This document shows, piece after piece, positions 44,911-53,958 of a stretch of DNA of 64,000 nt. Each line of letters begins with the position of its first letter. Position 1 is the stretch's first letter. The notes beneath the pieces were generated by a model. It was not told the DNA's origin and ran no database searches. It saw only the letters and a list, made by a program, of their open reading frames with translations. The position numbers and the translations under genes were made by a program. This DNA comes from Streptomyces hawaiiensis (GTDB taxonomy: Bacteria > Actinomycetota > Actinomycetes > Streptomycetales > Streptomycetaceae): positions 5,146,001 through 5,210,000 of the forward strand of contig NZ_CP021978.1 of NCBI RefSeq assembly GCF_004803895.1. Reading direction: 5' to 3'.

Positions 44911-46485
44911 GTGATCGATATCAGCGAGTCCGTGATGCAGTTCCTTCTGGCGTTCATCGTCGTCGGCCCGCTCCTCGGCGCCGCCGCGGCCCTCCTGCCC
45001 GCGCCGCCCGGGCTGAAGGGGAAGTCACCCGAGCAGGCCGTACTCCGGCACGGCGTCACCGTGACCGGCGCGGTCCTCATCGCGGCGATCGTCCTCGCGC
45101 TCGGCTTCGACCACGACCAGCCGTCGAAGATGCAGGCCAGCACCGACATCAGCTGGATCCCCGCACTCGACGTACGCATCCACCTCGGCATCGACGGCAT
45201 CTCCCTCCCCCTTCTGGTTCTGACCGCGCTGCTGACCTTCCTCTGCGCGCTCTACTCGTACTTCAAGATGCCCGCGGGTCCGACCCCGAAGGCCTTCGTC
45301 GCCCTGCTGTTCGTCCTCGAGTCCGGCACACTCGCGACCTTCGCCGTCCTCGACCTGCTGCTGTTCTTCCTGGCCTTCGAGATGGTCCTCATCCCGATGT
45401 ACTTCCTCATCGCCCGCTGGGGCGGCGAGGGCCGGAGCCAGGCCGCCTGGCGATTCATCCTCTACACGCTGCTCGGCTCCGTGGTCATGCTGCTCGGCCT
45501 GCTCCTGATCGGGATCAAGGCGGGCACGTTCGACATGATGGCACTCGCCACTGACAACGGCCGGTCCCTGACCGTATCCGTGCAGGTCATCGCCGTTCTG
45601 GCGATCGGGATCGGGCTCGCGGTGAAGACGCCGATGTGGCCGCTGCACAGCTGGCTGCCCGATGCCCACACCGCCGCGCCCACCGTCGGCTCGGTGCTGC
45701 TGGCCGGCGTCCTGCTGAAGATGGGTACGTACGGGTTCGTCCGGATCCTGCTCCCCATCGCACCGGACGGCTTCCGCACGTTCGCGCCCTACCTCGCCGC
45801 CCTCGCCGTCGTCGGCATCATCTACGGATCACTGGCCTGCCTGGCCCTCGCCAAGCGGGGCGCGAAGGGCGACCTCAAGCGCCTCATCGCCTATTCCTCC
45901 GTCGGCCACATGGGCTTCGTGCTGCTCGGCATCGCCACGATGACCCCGACCGGCGTGAACGGCGCCCTCTTCGCCAACGTCGCCCACGGCCTCATCACCG
46001 GCCTGCTCTTCTTCCTGGTGGGCGCGCTGAAGGACCGCACCGGCACCACCGACCTCGACACCCTCGCCGAAGAGACCGGCGCCGCCCTCTACGGCAAGGC
46101 CCCGCGCCTCGGCGGCCTGCTCGCCTTCGCCGCCGTCGCCTCGCTCGGCCTGCCGGGGCTGGCCGGCTTCTGGGGCGAGATGCTGGCCCTGTTCGGCGCG
46201 TTCCAGCCCGCCGAGGGCCTCAACCGCGCCGCCTTCCTCACCTTCATGGCGATCGGCGCGTTCGGCACCCTGTTGACAGCCGCGTACCTGCTGATCGTGG
46301 TCCGCCGCGTCTGCATGGGCGCCCTGCCCCAGGACGCCCCCAAGCTCACCGACGTCCGCTCGTACGAGTTCGCGGCGTGGACCCCGCTCGTCGTCCTCAC
46401 CGTCGTCGCGGGCCTGTGGCCCAAGGTTCTCCTCGGCTTGAGCGACCCGGCCGTCCAGCAGCTCCTCTCAGGAGGCACCCGATGA
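44911..46485 (+). CDS. nuoM: NADH-quinone oxidoreductase subunit M
   Basis: A 524-residue, 14-helix antiporter-like subunit. It carries FFLAFEMVLIPMYFLI (conserved Glu), MWPLHSWLPDAHTAAPTVGS and DLKRLIAYSSVGHMGFVLLG. GTG start 6 nt after the nuoL stop. ATGA overlap with nuoN. Confidence 0.95.
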   Translation: MIDISESVMQFLLAFIVVGPLLGAAAALLPAPPGLKGKSPEQAVLRHGVTVTGAVLIAAIVLALGFDHDQPSKMQASTDISWIPALDVRIHLGIDGISLPLLVLTALLTFLCALYSYFKMPAGPTPKAFVALLFVLESGTLATFAVLDLLLFFLAFEMVLIPMYFLIARWGGEGRSQAAWRFILYTLLGSVVMLLGLLLIGIKAGTFDMMALATDNGRSLTVSVQVIAVLAIGIGLAVKTPMWPLHSWLPDAHTAAPTVGSVLLAGVLLKMGTYGFVRILLPIAPDGFRTFAPYLAALAVVGIIYGSLACLALAKRGAKGDLKRLIAYSSVGHMGFVLLGIATMTPTGVNGALFANVAHGLITGLLFFLVGALKDRTGTTDLDTLAEETGAALYGKAPRLGGLLAFAAVASLGLPGLAGFWGEMLALFGAFQPAEGLNRAAFLTFMAIGAFGTLLTAAYLLIVVRRVCMGALPQDAPKLTDVRSYEFAAWTPLVVLTVVAGLWPKVLLGLSDPAVQQLLSGGTR

Positions 46486-48005
46486 GCTCCCCGGCCCAGC
46501 CCCCGGCCGCCTCGCTGGTCCAGTCCGTCGACTGGCTCGCGATCGCGCCGCCCACCATCGTGGCGGTCGTCGGACTCGTCGTCCTGGTCGCCGACCTGTT
46601 CCTCGCCGAGCACCGCAAGGCCGTGCTCGGCTGGACATCGGTGGCAGGCCTGGCCGCCGCCACGGTGATGCTGCTGCCCCTGCTCGACGGCGACCGCAGC
46701 ACCTTCTGCCTGACCGGCGACGCCGCCGTGTGCAGCTACGCGGCCGACCGCTTCACCCTGGTCATCCAGTTCCTGGTCCTCGGCGGCGCCCTGCTCTGCG
46801 CCCTCCTGTCGGTCACCGCCCTGAAGGACGCCCGCAAGGACCTCCCCGAAGGCGAGTACTGGTTCCTGCTGCTGTCCTCCGCTGCCGGAGCCGCCCTCCT
46901 GCCCGCCTCCCGCGACCTCGCGACCCTGATCGTCGCCCTGGAGGTCGCCTCCCTGCCCGCCTTCGCGCTGGTCGGCCTGCGGTACGGCGACCGCAAGTCC
47001 TCCGAAGCGGCCCTGAAGTTCTTCCTGTCCTCGGTGACCGCGACCGCGGTCAGCCTCATGGGCATCAGCTTCTTGTACGCCACCACGGGCACCCTCTACC
47101 TCACCCAGGTCGCCGACCGTATCCAGAACGTCGACGGGCAGTTCCACACGCTCGCCCAGACCGGCGTCGTCCTCACCCTCGTCGGCTTCGCCTTCAAGAC
47201 GGCCGCCGTACCCTTCCACTTCTGGGTGCCCGACACCTACGTGGGAGCGCCCCTGCCGATCGCGGCCTACCTGTCGGTCATCGGCAAGGCGGTCGGCTTC
47301 AGCGGCCTGATCCTCGTCACGGTCGTGGCCCTGCCGTCGTACGCCGACGTCTGGGGCCCCGCCCTGGCGGCCCTGGCCGCGCTCACCATGACCGTGGGCA
47401 ACGCCGGAGCCCTGCGCCAGCAGGCCACGCGCGCGTACAGCGCGGTCCGCCTGCTCGCCTGGTCGTCCGTAGGCCAGGCCGGCTACCTCCTCGTGCCGAT
47501 CGCCGCCGCCGCGTACTCCGGCGACGCCGAGAAGTCGATCGGCTCCACCGTCGCCTACGCCCTGATGTACGGCGCCGTGAACCTCGGCGCCTTCGCCGTG
47601 GCCGCCCTCGTCGGCCGGACGAAGTCCCTCAACCGCGTCGCCGACTACCGCGGCCTGTACGCCTCCAGCCCCCTGTCCGCGCTGCTCCTGGCCTTCTTCC
47701 TGCTCTGCCTCGCCGGGCTGCCGCCGGGCATCATCGGCCTCTTCGCCAAGGTCACCGTCTTCTCGGCGGCCGTCGACGCCGGCCTCGGCTGGCTGGCCGT
47801 GGTCATGGCCGTCAACGTCGTCATCGCGCTCTTCTACTACCTCCAGTGGACGGCCCTGCTCTTCCGCGCCCCCGAGGGCGAACCCGAGAAGCACCGCGTC
47901 CCCGGCCCGGTCACCGCCGCGATCGCCCTGACCGGCGTCCTCGGTATCGCCCTGTCCGGCGCACCCCAGCTGGTCCTGCGCTTCACCGACACCGGCCTCT
48001 TCTGA
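46482..48005 (+). CDS. nuoN: NADH-quinone oxidoreductase subunit N
   Basis: A 507-residue, 14-helix antiporter-like subunit. It shows LIVALEVASLPAFALVGL, PFHFWVPDTYVGAPLPIAAYLS and VRLLAWSSVGQAGYLL. AGGAGG lies 5-10 nt before the ATG inside nuoM. Last gene of the operon; a strong hairpin follows. Confidence 0.95.
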   Translation: MSSPAQPPAASLVQSVDWLAIAPPTIVAVVGLVVLVADLFLAEHRKAVLGWTSVAGLAAATVMLLPLLDGDRSTFCLTGDAAVCSYAADRFTLVIQFLVLGGALLCALLSVTALKDARKDLPEGEYWFLLLSSAAGAALLPASRDLATLIVALEVASLPAFALVGLRYGDRKSSEAALKFFLSSVTATAVSLMGISFLYATTGTLYLTQVADRIQNVDGQFHTLAQTGVVLTLVGFAFKTAAVPFHFWVPDTYVGAPLPIAAYLSVIGKAVGFSGLILVTVVALPSYADVWGPALAALAALTMTVGNAGALRQQATRAYSAVRLLAWSSVGQAGYLLVPIAAAAYSGDAEKSIGSTVAYALMYGAVNLGAFAVAALVGRTKSLNRVADYRGLYASSPLSALLLAFFLLCLAGLPPGIIGLFAKVTVFSAAVDAGLGWLAVVMAVNVVIALFYYLQWTALLFRAPEGEPEKHRVPGPVTAAIALTGVLGIALSGAPQLVLRFTDTGLF

Positions 48006-48042
48006 ACCCACCGGGGTTCCCGGAAACCGGCCGCTTACACCG

Positions 48043-48075
48043 CGCGCGCGTGGGGCACTCGCTCCCACGCGCGCG
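48043..48075 (+). terminator. Terminator of the nuo operon
   Basis: A perfect 12-bp stem (cgcgcgcgtggg / cccacgcgcgcg) with a 9-nt loop, about 40 bp past the nuoN stop. Confidence 0.85.
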
Positions 48076-48259
48076 TGCCGCTTCCCGTCACCGTCACCCG
48101 GACGGTCCACACCCGCCGCCAGCACGCGCAAGGGAACTAGAGCCTCCCGCCTGGCGTTGACCAGTACGGGAGGCTCCACTGGACGTGAGACGCGGCACCA
48201 GTGGCACCCCAGATTCAGCAAGCAAAGGTCCCCCTGCCGCACCACTTGGAGGGCGCACC

Positions 48260-49123
48260 GTGCACCGCCGGCACAACGGGCTCAGGACAGCGATCCTCCT
48301 CGGAGGACTGTCCGCACTCATCATCGTCATCGGCAGTTTCTTCGGCCGCATGGGGCTCGTCATCGCCGTCCTGGTAGCGCTGGCCACCAACGCGTACGCG
48401 TACTGGAACAGCGACAAACTGGCACTGCGCGCGATGCGCGCCCGCCCGGTGAGCGAGTTCGAGGCCCCGGCGCTCTACCGCATGGTCCGCGAGCTCTCCA
48501 CCCAGGCCCGCCAGCCCATGCCGCGCCTGTACATCTCGCCGACGGAGGCACCCAACGCCTTCGCCACGGGCCGCAACCCGCGCAACGCAGCGGTGTGCTG
48601 CACCGATGGCATCCTGCGCCTGCTGGACGAGCGCGAGCTGCGCGGCGTCATCGGCCACGAACTCAGCCACGTCTACAACCGCGACATCCTCATCTCGTCG
48701 GTCGCCGGCGCTCTCGCCTCCGTCATCATGTTCCTGGTCAACTTCGCCTGGCTGATCCCCATCGGACGCTCGGACGACGATGACGGCCCCGGTCTGCTCG
48801 GCATGCTGCTGATCATGCTCCTGGGCCCGCTCGCCGCCTCGCTCATCCAACTGGCAGTCAGCCGCTCCCGGGAGTACCAGGCGGACGCCTCCGGAGCCCA
48901 GCTCACCGGCGACCCGCTCGCCCTGGCCAGTGCCCTTCGCAAGCTCGAACTCGGCACGAAGCAGCTCCCGCTGCCGCCCGAGCCGCGCATCGAGACCGCC
49001 AGTCACATGATGATCGCGAACCCGTTCCGGCCCGGTCAGGGCCTCTCGAAGATGTTCTCCACACACCCGCCGATGGCGGAACGAATCGCCCGGCTCGAGA
49101 AGATGGCAGGTGGGAACCAGTGA
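48260..49123 (+). CDS. htpX: HtpX-family zinc metalloprotease
   Basis: A 287-residue membrane M48 protease. Helices lie near residues 10-30 and 31-50, the zinc motif GVIGHELSHVYNRD follows, then two further helices (about 150-200) and SREYQADASGAQL with the third ligand Glu. It degrades misfolded membrane proteins. The GTG at 48260 follows GGAGGG; upstream in-frame codons to 48185 are unlikely. GTGA overlap with the YccF gene. Confidence 0.93.
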   Translation: MHRRHNGLRTAILLGGLSALIIVIGSFFGRMGLVIAVLVALATNAYAYWNSDKLALRAMRARPVSEFEAPALYRMVRELSTQARQPMPRLYISPTEAPNAFATGRNPRNAAVCCTDGILRLLDERELRGVIGHELSHVYNRDILISSVAGALASVIMFLVNFAWLIPIGRSDDDDGPGLLGMLLIMLLGPLAASLIQLAVSRSREYQADASGAQLTGDPLALASALRKLELGTKQLPLPPEPRIETASHMMIANPFRPGQGLSKMFSTHPPMAERIARLEKMAGGNQ

Positions 49124-49512
49124 GGACCATTCTCAACGTCATATGGCTCGTCCTGAGCGGCTTCTGGCTGTTCCTCGCCTACATGCTCGCGGGCCTGCTC
49201 CTCTGCATCACCATCATCGGCATCCCGTTCGGCATCGCGGCCTTCCGCATCGGCGTCTACGCCCTGTGGCCCTTCGGGTATACGACGGTCGAACGCCGAG
49301 ACGCGGGCGCCCCGTCCTGCGTGGGCAACGTGCTGTGGCTGGTGCTCGCGGGCTGGTGGCTCGCCCTCGGCCACATCGCCACCGGCATCGCCCTGTGCGT
49401 GACGATCATCGGCATCCCGCTGGGCATCGCCAACTTCAAGCTCATCCCGGTCTCGTTGCTCCCGCTCGGCCGCGACATCGTGCGGACGGACGAGCCGTTC
49501 GCGGTGCGCTGA
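49120..49512 (+). CDS. YccF-domain inner membrane protein
   Basis: A 130-residue protein of two tandem YccF repeats, each with two hydrophobic helices and the signature LCITIIGIPFGIAAFRI and LCVTIIGIPLGIANFKL. Function unknown. Co-transcribed with htpX (4-bp overlap), which suggests a role in the membrane stress response. Confidence 0.9.
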   Translation: MRTILNVIWLVLSGFWLFLAYMLAGLLLCITIIGIPFGIAAFRIGVYALWPFGYTTVERRDAGAPSCVGNVLWLVLAGWWLALGHIATGIALCVTIIGIPLGIANFKLIPVSLLPLGRDIVRTDEPFAVR

Positions 49513-49836
49513 CGGAGAGACATCGCGCCTCCGTTTTCCACAGGCCAGGGGTTGTCCACAGGCCCGCCCGGCTGTCAGCGGCGGCCTGCATGATGAACCC
49601 ATGACCGCGATCGAGCAGGTGCCGCCCCGAGTGCTGGCCGAGACCCGCAACACCCGCTTGGGGTCCGGCCCGTCGCGCCCCGAGCCGGCCGCCCCAGCGA
49701 GAGGCGCCGAAAGACCCGAGCCGTCGAAAGACCCTGCAAGACCCGAGCCGAGAGGCCCTGCAAGCCCCGAACCGAAGGGCGCCTGAAGGCCCGAGCCGAG
49801 AGGCTCCTGAAGGCCGGGCTGCAGCGGAGGCCGGCC
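49513..49836. other. Intergenic region with two DnaA-box-like sites and degenerate repeats
   Basis: About 320 bp. Two DnaA-box-like 9-mers, ttttccaca (49534-49542) and ttgtccaca (49552-49560), lie 9 bp apart. At about 49680-49825 there are degenerate 30-bp repeats containing gacccgagccga. An ORF from 49601 (61 codons, Pro/Arg/Glu-rich) is simply the translation of the repeat and is not called. Confidence 0.5.
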
Positions 49837-51093
49837 CTACTCCCTCCCCGCCCCGGCCTGCACCCGCTCCCGCACCCCATATGCGACCGCCCCCACCACC
49901 AGCACCCCCGCGCCCACGACCACCGACACCCCGGGCAGCGAGAACGCCAGCACCACACACCCGACCAGCCCCACCACCGGCACCACACGCGCCGCGGGCG
50001 CCGAAGACAGAGTCCATGCCGATGCGTTGGCCACGGCGTAGTACGCCAGCACACCGAAGGAGGAGAAACCGATCGCGCCCCGGACGTCCACCGTGGCGGC
50101 CAGCACCGCGATCACCGCCCCCACGGCCAGCTCCGCCCGGTGCGGCACCTGGAACCGCGGATGCACGGCGGCCAGCGTCCCCGGCAGATGCCGGTCCCGG
50201 GCCATGGCCAGCGTCGTCCGCGACACCCCCAGGATCAGCGCGAGCAGCGAGCCCATCGCGGCCACGGCCGCACCGATCCGCACCACCGGCGCGAGCCAGG
50301 GCATCCCGGCCGCCCGCACCGCGTCGGCCAGCGGCGCCGTCGCGTCCCCGAGGCCGCCCGACCCGAGTACCGAAAGGACAGCCACCGCCACAGACGCGTA
50401 CACCACCAGCGTGATGCCCAGCGCCAGCGGGATCGCGCGTGGAATGGTGCGCGCCGGGTCCCGCACCTCCTCACCGAGGGTGGCGATCCGGGCGTACCCG
50501 GCGAAGGCGAAGAACAGCAGTCCGGCCGCCTGCAGCATCCCGTCCGCCCCGCCCGAGGCACCGACGTCCAGTCGCCCGGCAGCGGCCTCATCGGACACCA
50601 GACACACGACCACCACGCAAGCGAGGACAGCCAGGACCAGCGCCACGATCACCCGCGTCAGCCACGCGGACTTCTGGACACCGCCGTAGTTCACCGCGGT
50701 CAGCGCCACCACGGCAGCGACCGCCACCGTGTGCGCCTGCCCCGGCCAGACGTACGCGCCCACGGTGAGCGCCATCGCCGCACAGGAGGCCGTCTTCCCG
50801 ACCACGAACGACCAGCCCGCGAGATACCCCCAGAACTCCCCGAGCCGCTCCCGCCCGTACACATAGGTGCCGCCCGAGGCCGGATACAGGGCGGCGAGGC
50901 GAGCCGACGACAGGGCGTTGCAGTACGCGACCACGGCGGCGACGGCGAGCCCGAGGAGCAGCCCGGTGCCGGCCGCGTGCGCGGCCGGCGCGAGAGCGGC
51001 GAAGATCCCGGCTCCCACCATCGAGCCGAGTCCGATGACGACGGCGTCGCCCACGCCGAGGGTGCGGCGCAGTCCGGGACCGGAGGCAGTCAT
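49837..51093 (-). CDS. APC-superfamily amino acid permease
   Basis: A 418-residue membrane protein with about 12 hydrophobic segments. The N-terminus has GDAVVIGLGSMVGAGIF (helix 1 substrate-binding GxG region), and FFAFAGYARIATLGEEVRDP is the helix 6 region. It imports or exchanges amino acids; the substrate cannot be predicted. The ATG at 51093 gives a normal permease start; the frame extends to 51264 with unlikely sequence. An actgatcagt palindrome lies 12-21 bp upstream. Confidence 0.88.
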   Translation of the reverse strand: MTASGPGLRRTLGVGDAVVIGLGSMVGAGIFAALAPAAHAAGTGLLLGLAVAAVVAYCNALSSARLAALYPASGGTYVYGRERLGEFWGYLAGWSFVVGKTASCAAMALTVGAYVWPGQAHTVAVAAVVALTAVNYGGVQKSAWLTRVIVALVLAVLACVVVVCLVSDEAAAGRLDVGASGGADGMLQAAGLLFFAFAGYARIATLGEEVRDPARTIPRAIPLALGITLVVYASVAVAVLSVLGSGGLGDATAPLADAVRAAGMPWLAPVVRIGAAVAAMGSLLALILGVSRTTLAMARDRHLPGTLAAVHPRFQVPHRAELAVGAVIAVLAATVDVRGAIGFSSFGVLAYYAVANASAWTLSSAPAARVVPVVGLVGCVVLAFSLPGVSVVVGAGVLVVGAVAYGVRERVQAGAGRE

Positions 51094-51286
51094 GCGTCGC
51101 ACCCTACTGATCAGTGCAACCGGCGGGTGCGGCCAGGACGTCCTCCCCACCAACACGGCGTGAACGTGCGCGACAAGGACGCCGCGCACGGGATCTCCGA
51201 GGTACGACGCGCGGGCCCGGCCTGCCGCAAGCAAGATCACATGGCCGGGACAGTGCGGGCACACTGTGAAAGGGCAGGTTCACGGC

Positions 51287-51553
51287 ATGACCATCATCAG
51301 CTGGATCCTCCTGGGACTGTTGGCCGGAGCCATCGCGAAGTTCCTGCTGCCGGGGCGCGACCCGGGCGGCCTCATCGGCACGACCCTGATCGGTGTCGCC
51401 GGCGCGTTCATCGGCGGCTGGATATCGGCCCGCTGGATGGACCACCCGATCACCACGGACTTCTACGACGGTGCGACCTGGGCAGCGGCGGTCGGCGGAT
51501 CGCTCGTCCTGCTGATCGCCTACCGCCTTCTGTTCGGCAACTCGCGCGACTGA
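51287..51553 (+). CDS. GlsB/YeaQ/YmgE-family small membrane protein
   Basis: An 88-residue protein with three hydrophobic segments and the family pattern GLLAGAIAKFLLPGRDPGG, then TTLIGVAGAFIGGWIS. Transglycosylase-associated or stress-linked in other bacteria, but the activity is unknown. The ATG at 51287 is preferred over the GTG at 51266, as homologues start at the first helix; a GGCAGG precedes it. Followed by a strong bidirectional terminator. Confidence 0.88.
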   Translation: MTIISWILLGLLAGAIAKFLLPGRDPGGLIGTTLIGVAGAFIGGWISARWMDHPITTDFYDGATWAAAVGGSLVLLIAYRLLFGNSRD

Positions 51554-51581
51554 CCGCGCTCACCGATGGCAGCCTGCAGAC

Positions 51582-51616
51582 GAGAGGGGCGGGCACCAAC
51601 GGTGCCCGCCCCTCTC
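51582..51616. terminator. Bidirectional terminator
   Basis: A perfect 16-bp stem (gagaggggcgggcacc / ggtgcccgcccctctc) with loop aac, between the convergent small membrane protein and YajQ genes. Confidence 0.92.
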
Positions 51617-51650
51617 ACAGCCGTGCGGGCAGTAGCCCGGAGGGCCGGAC

Positions 51651-52139
51651 CTACCGGTAGTTCACGAACTGCAGGGCGAAGTCGAAGTCCTTGCCCTTCA
51701 GCAGGGCGATGACGGCCTGCAGATCGTCACGGTTCTTGGAGCTGACCCGCAGCTCCTCACCCTGCACCTGCGCCTTCACGCCCTTGGGGCCCTCGTCGCG
51801 GATGGTCTTCGCCACCTTCTTGGCGTCTTCCTGGGAGATCCCCTCCTTGATCGACGAGAAGATCTTGTACTCCTTGCCGGAGAGCTGAGGCTCGCCCGCG
51901 TCCAGAGCCTTCAGCGAGATGCCCCGCTTGATCAGCTTGGACTGGAAGACGTCGAGGATGGCCTTCACCCGGTCCTCGGAGTTCGCCTCCATGAGGATCT
52001 GCTCACCGGACCACGAGATCGAGGCACCCACGCCCTTGAAGTCGTAGCGCTGCGAGATCTCCTTGGCGGCCTGGTTGAGTGCGTTGTCGACCTCCTGCCG
52101 CTCGACCTTCGAGACGATGTCGAAACTGGAGTCGGCCAT
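51651..52139 (-). CDS. yajQ: YajQ-family nucleotide-binding protein
   Basis: A 162-residue cytosolic protein with two RRM-like domains and the family opening SSFDIVSKVERQEVDNALNQ and close GKDFDFALQFVNYR. In Xanthomonas a homologue binds cyclic di-GMP and controls transcription; others bind RNA or phage factors. A c-di-GMP role here is by analogy only. It is the last chromosomal gene before the integrated element. Confidence 0.92.
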   Translation of the reverse strand: MADSSFDIVSKVERQEVDNALNQAAKEISQRYDFKGVGASISWSGEQILMEANSEDRVKAILDVFQSKLIKRGISLKALDAGEPQLSGKEYKIFSSIKEGISQEDAKKVAKTIRDEGPKGVKAQVQGEELRVSSKNRDDLQAVIALLKGKDFDFALQFVNYR

Positions 52140-52358
52140 GTCCTGTGGCTCCTTGTATCGGGGTGCGTGTCGTGCGTACCGGCGTATGCGGGCGGTCGCA
52201 GGGCCCGTTCAGTCCCGGGCCGCATCCGGACAAGCCTAGCCACCCCCGGCCCGTCGAGCGCCGATCAATCGGGTGGCGGAGCACCCCTCCACATCAGGTA
52301 TTGTTTACGTCGTTGCCACGGAGCGCCGCGGAAGAGCGGCTCGACGGGCAGCTACCCC

Positions 52359-52440
52359 GGCGGTGTGCCCGAGCGGCCAAAGGGAGCAGACTGTAAATCT
52401 GCCGGCTCAGCCTTCCCAGGTTCGAATCCTGGCGCCGCCA
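52359..52440 (+). tRNA. tRNA-Tyr (GTA)
   Basis: An 82-nt class II tRNA. The acceptor stem ggcggtg pairs with cgccgcc (discriminator A at 52440), the anticodon gta is at 52393-52395 in ctgtaaa, a long variable arm is present, and the T-arm is ggttcgaatcc. The 3' CCA is not encoded. The gene is the integration target: an integrase gene follows 154 bp downstream, and the tRNA is left intact, as expected when the element restores the 3' end. Confidence 0.97.
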
Positions 52441-52494
52441 CACGGGAACGAGAGGCCCGTGACCTGCTGTCTCAGCAGGTCACGGGCCTCTCGT
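52391..52494 (+). other. Probable attL region of the integrated element
   Basis: For SLP1-type elements in tRNA-Tyr, the shared att sequence starts at the anticodon loop and runs past the 3' end of the tRNA. By analogy attL here should span the anticodon loop, T-arm and the adjoining hairpin. The exact limits need attR, which lies outside the window. Confidence 0.55.
52448..52494. terminator. Terminator after tRNA-Tyr
   Basis: A perfect 22-bp stem (acgagaggcccgtgacctgctg and its complement) with a 3-nt loop tct, starting 8 bp after the tRNA. It insulates the tRNA from the integrase gene converging from the right. Confidence 0.92.
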
Positions 52495-52593
52495 CATACA
52501 CCGCCCCAAAGGGCGCGGTGTCTCACCCTGTCTCGCGTTCGAACGTCCCGTCTCGGACTCTGCGGACGGAGCGCGGACGGGATTTCCGCCGCG

Positions 52594-53958
52594 TCAGACG
52601 CTCCGCCCCAGTCGTGCGGAGATCTTGGCGTTGGCCGCGTCGTCGCCGTCCTTCAGGAACTTGGCGTACACGCGAAACAGGACCGCCACACTGTGGCCGG
52701 CCCGCTCAGCCACGAGTTGCGGTTCAACGCCAGAGCTGAGCCAGGTGGACACTGCGGCGTGACGAAGGTCATAAGGACGCTTGGCCAGTGCGGAATGGAA
52801 CTCGGTCGGCGTCAGAGCGCGCGACCGCGCTTCAGCCCACACCTCCCCGTATCCGGTGTCCTGTACAAGTCCACCCCGCAGCGTCTGGAAGACGCGGCCG
52901 TCCGGCGCCGCGCCGTACGCGGTGAGGTGCCACCGCAGCAGCGCGACCAGTTCCGGCGGAATCGGCACGGGCCGCACTGCCTTCCGCGGGCGGTGCTTCA
53001 GACCCCGTTTCTCGTGCGCCTCGCCGCTGTCCGTCCACGCGGTGCCGGATCGGGGGCGGGTTTCATGGAGCCGGAGCGTGCCCCACCCCCGCCGGGGCAG
53101 GTCGCAGTCCGTGACCCGTAGGCCGATCACTTCCGCCGGCCGCGCGGCGGCGTAGTACATGCAGCCGAAGAACGCGGTAAGCCGGCGTCCCCGCTTGCTC
53201 TGATCACGCACAGCAGTCAGCAGCTTGGCGGCCTGCGCCGGATTCGGGACGCACGCCGGGTCCACTTCCTCCGTGACCTGCTCGGGCGCCTTCCACTTGA
53301 CGCGGTCCAACGGGTTGTCCGTCAGCAACTCGGCATCGACCGCGAACTCAAGGGAGTTGTAGAAGATCGCACGCTTGCGGCTGATCGTCCCCGGGGCCGC
53401 CGTCTTCCCGTCCAGCCTCTTGGACAAGGCCCTGAGTGCGGCTTTCACCAACAGCCGGTCCGTAAGGGCCGACGTGGGCAGCGACTTCCGCTGGAACCAG
53501 GCGAGTACCTGCGCCACCTCGGCCGGCGGCTCTTCCTCCCACCGGTTCTTGTTGAACGCCCACCCATACAGAGCGCTCCGTACGGTCCGGGCGTCGGGCA
53601 TGCCCTTGGTGTCCTTCACGAACGCCGGGGTCACGGTCGCCATGGCTTCGGCCAACGTCCGCCGGGTGTTGCCGGGGGAGTCGTCCCACTTCATCGCGAT
53701 GTAGTTGCGCGCGTGCTCGTACCAGGGAATGTCTCGGTTCTGGTCGACCATAGACTTCGGGAGGCCGCTCTCCACGTCGAACGGCTCGCCCTTCCGGGCC
53801 GCCGTCATGAGTTCCGACCGGCGGCTGTCGGCCAAACCCTGGGTGAGGAACGACTCCGCGTGTTCGCGGGTGCCCACCATCCACCGCAGTTGGTACGGCT
53901 TCCGGTAGCTGCGCTTTCGGATGGCCCAGAACTTGACGGTGTAGCTCCACTCGGTCAC
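52594..53958 (-). CDS. int: Tyrosine recombinase (integrase) of the AICE
   Basis: A 454-residue site-specific recombinase. After an SAM-like core-binding domain (about 80-215), the catalytic domain has Arg273 (YYAAARPAEV), Arg399-His400 (PYDLRHAAVS), His422 (ERAGHS) and nucleophile Tyr431 (FRVYAKFL). The usual His of the HxxR box is Tyr396, a variation seen in related actinobacterial integrases. It integrates and excises the element at tRNA-Tyr. GTG start; overlaps xis by 4 bp. Confidence 0.95.
   Translation of the reverse strand: MTEWSYTVKFWAIRKRSYRKPYQLRWMVGTREHAESFLTQGLADSRRSELMTAARKGEPFDVESGLPKSMVDQNRDIPWYEHARNYIAMKWDDSPGNTRRTLAEAMATVTPAFVKDTKGMPDARTVRSALYGWAFNKNRWEEEPPAEVAQVLAWFQRKSLPTSALTDRLLVKAALRALSKRLDGKTAAPGTISRKRAIFYNSLEFAVDAELLTDNPLDRVKWKAPEQVTEEVDPACVPNPAQAAKLLTAVRDQSKRGRRLTAFFGCMYYAAARPAEVIGLRVTDCDLPRRGWGTLRLHETRPRSGTAWTDSGEAHEKRGLKHRPRKAVRPVPIPPELVALLRWHLTAYGAAPDGRVFQTLRGGLVQDTGYGEVWAEARSRALTPTEFHSALAKRPYDLRHAAVSTWLSSGVEPQLVAERAGHSVAVLFRVYAKFLKDGDDAANAKISARLGRSV

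Noticed and set aside
46089..48245. A 718-codon minus-strand frame antisense to nuoM/nuoN
   Set aside because: Gln/Gly/Glu-rich antisense translation without motifs; the plus-strand nuo genes explain the region.
49601..49786. 61-codon ORF after the YccF gene
   Set aside because: Mostly Pro/Arg/Glu repeats produced by a degenerate DNA repeat; no start signal or family.
51105..51114. actgatcagt palindrome upstream of the APC permease as a regulator site
   Set aside because: Only 10 bp, around a common restriction-type core; no second copy or regulator gene nearby to support it.
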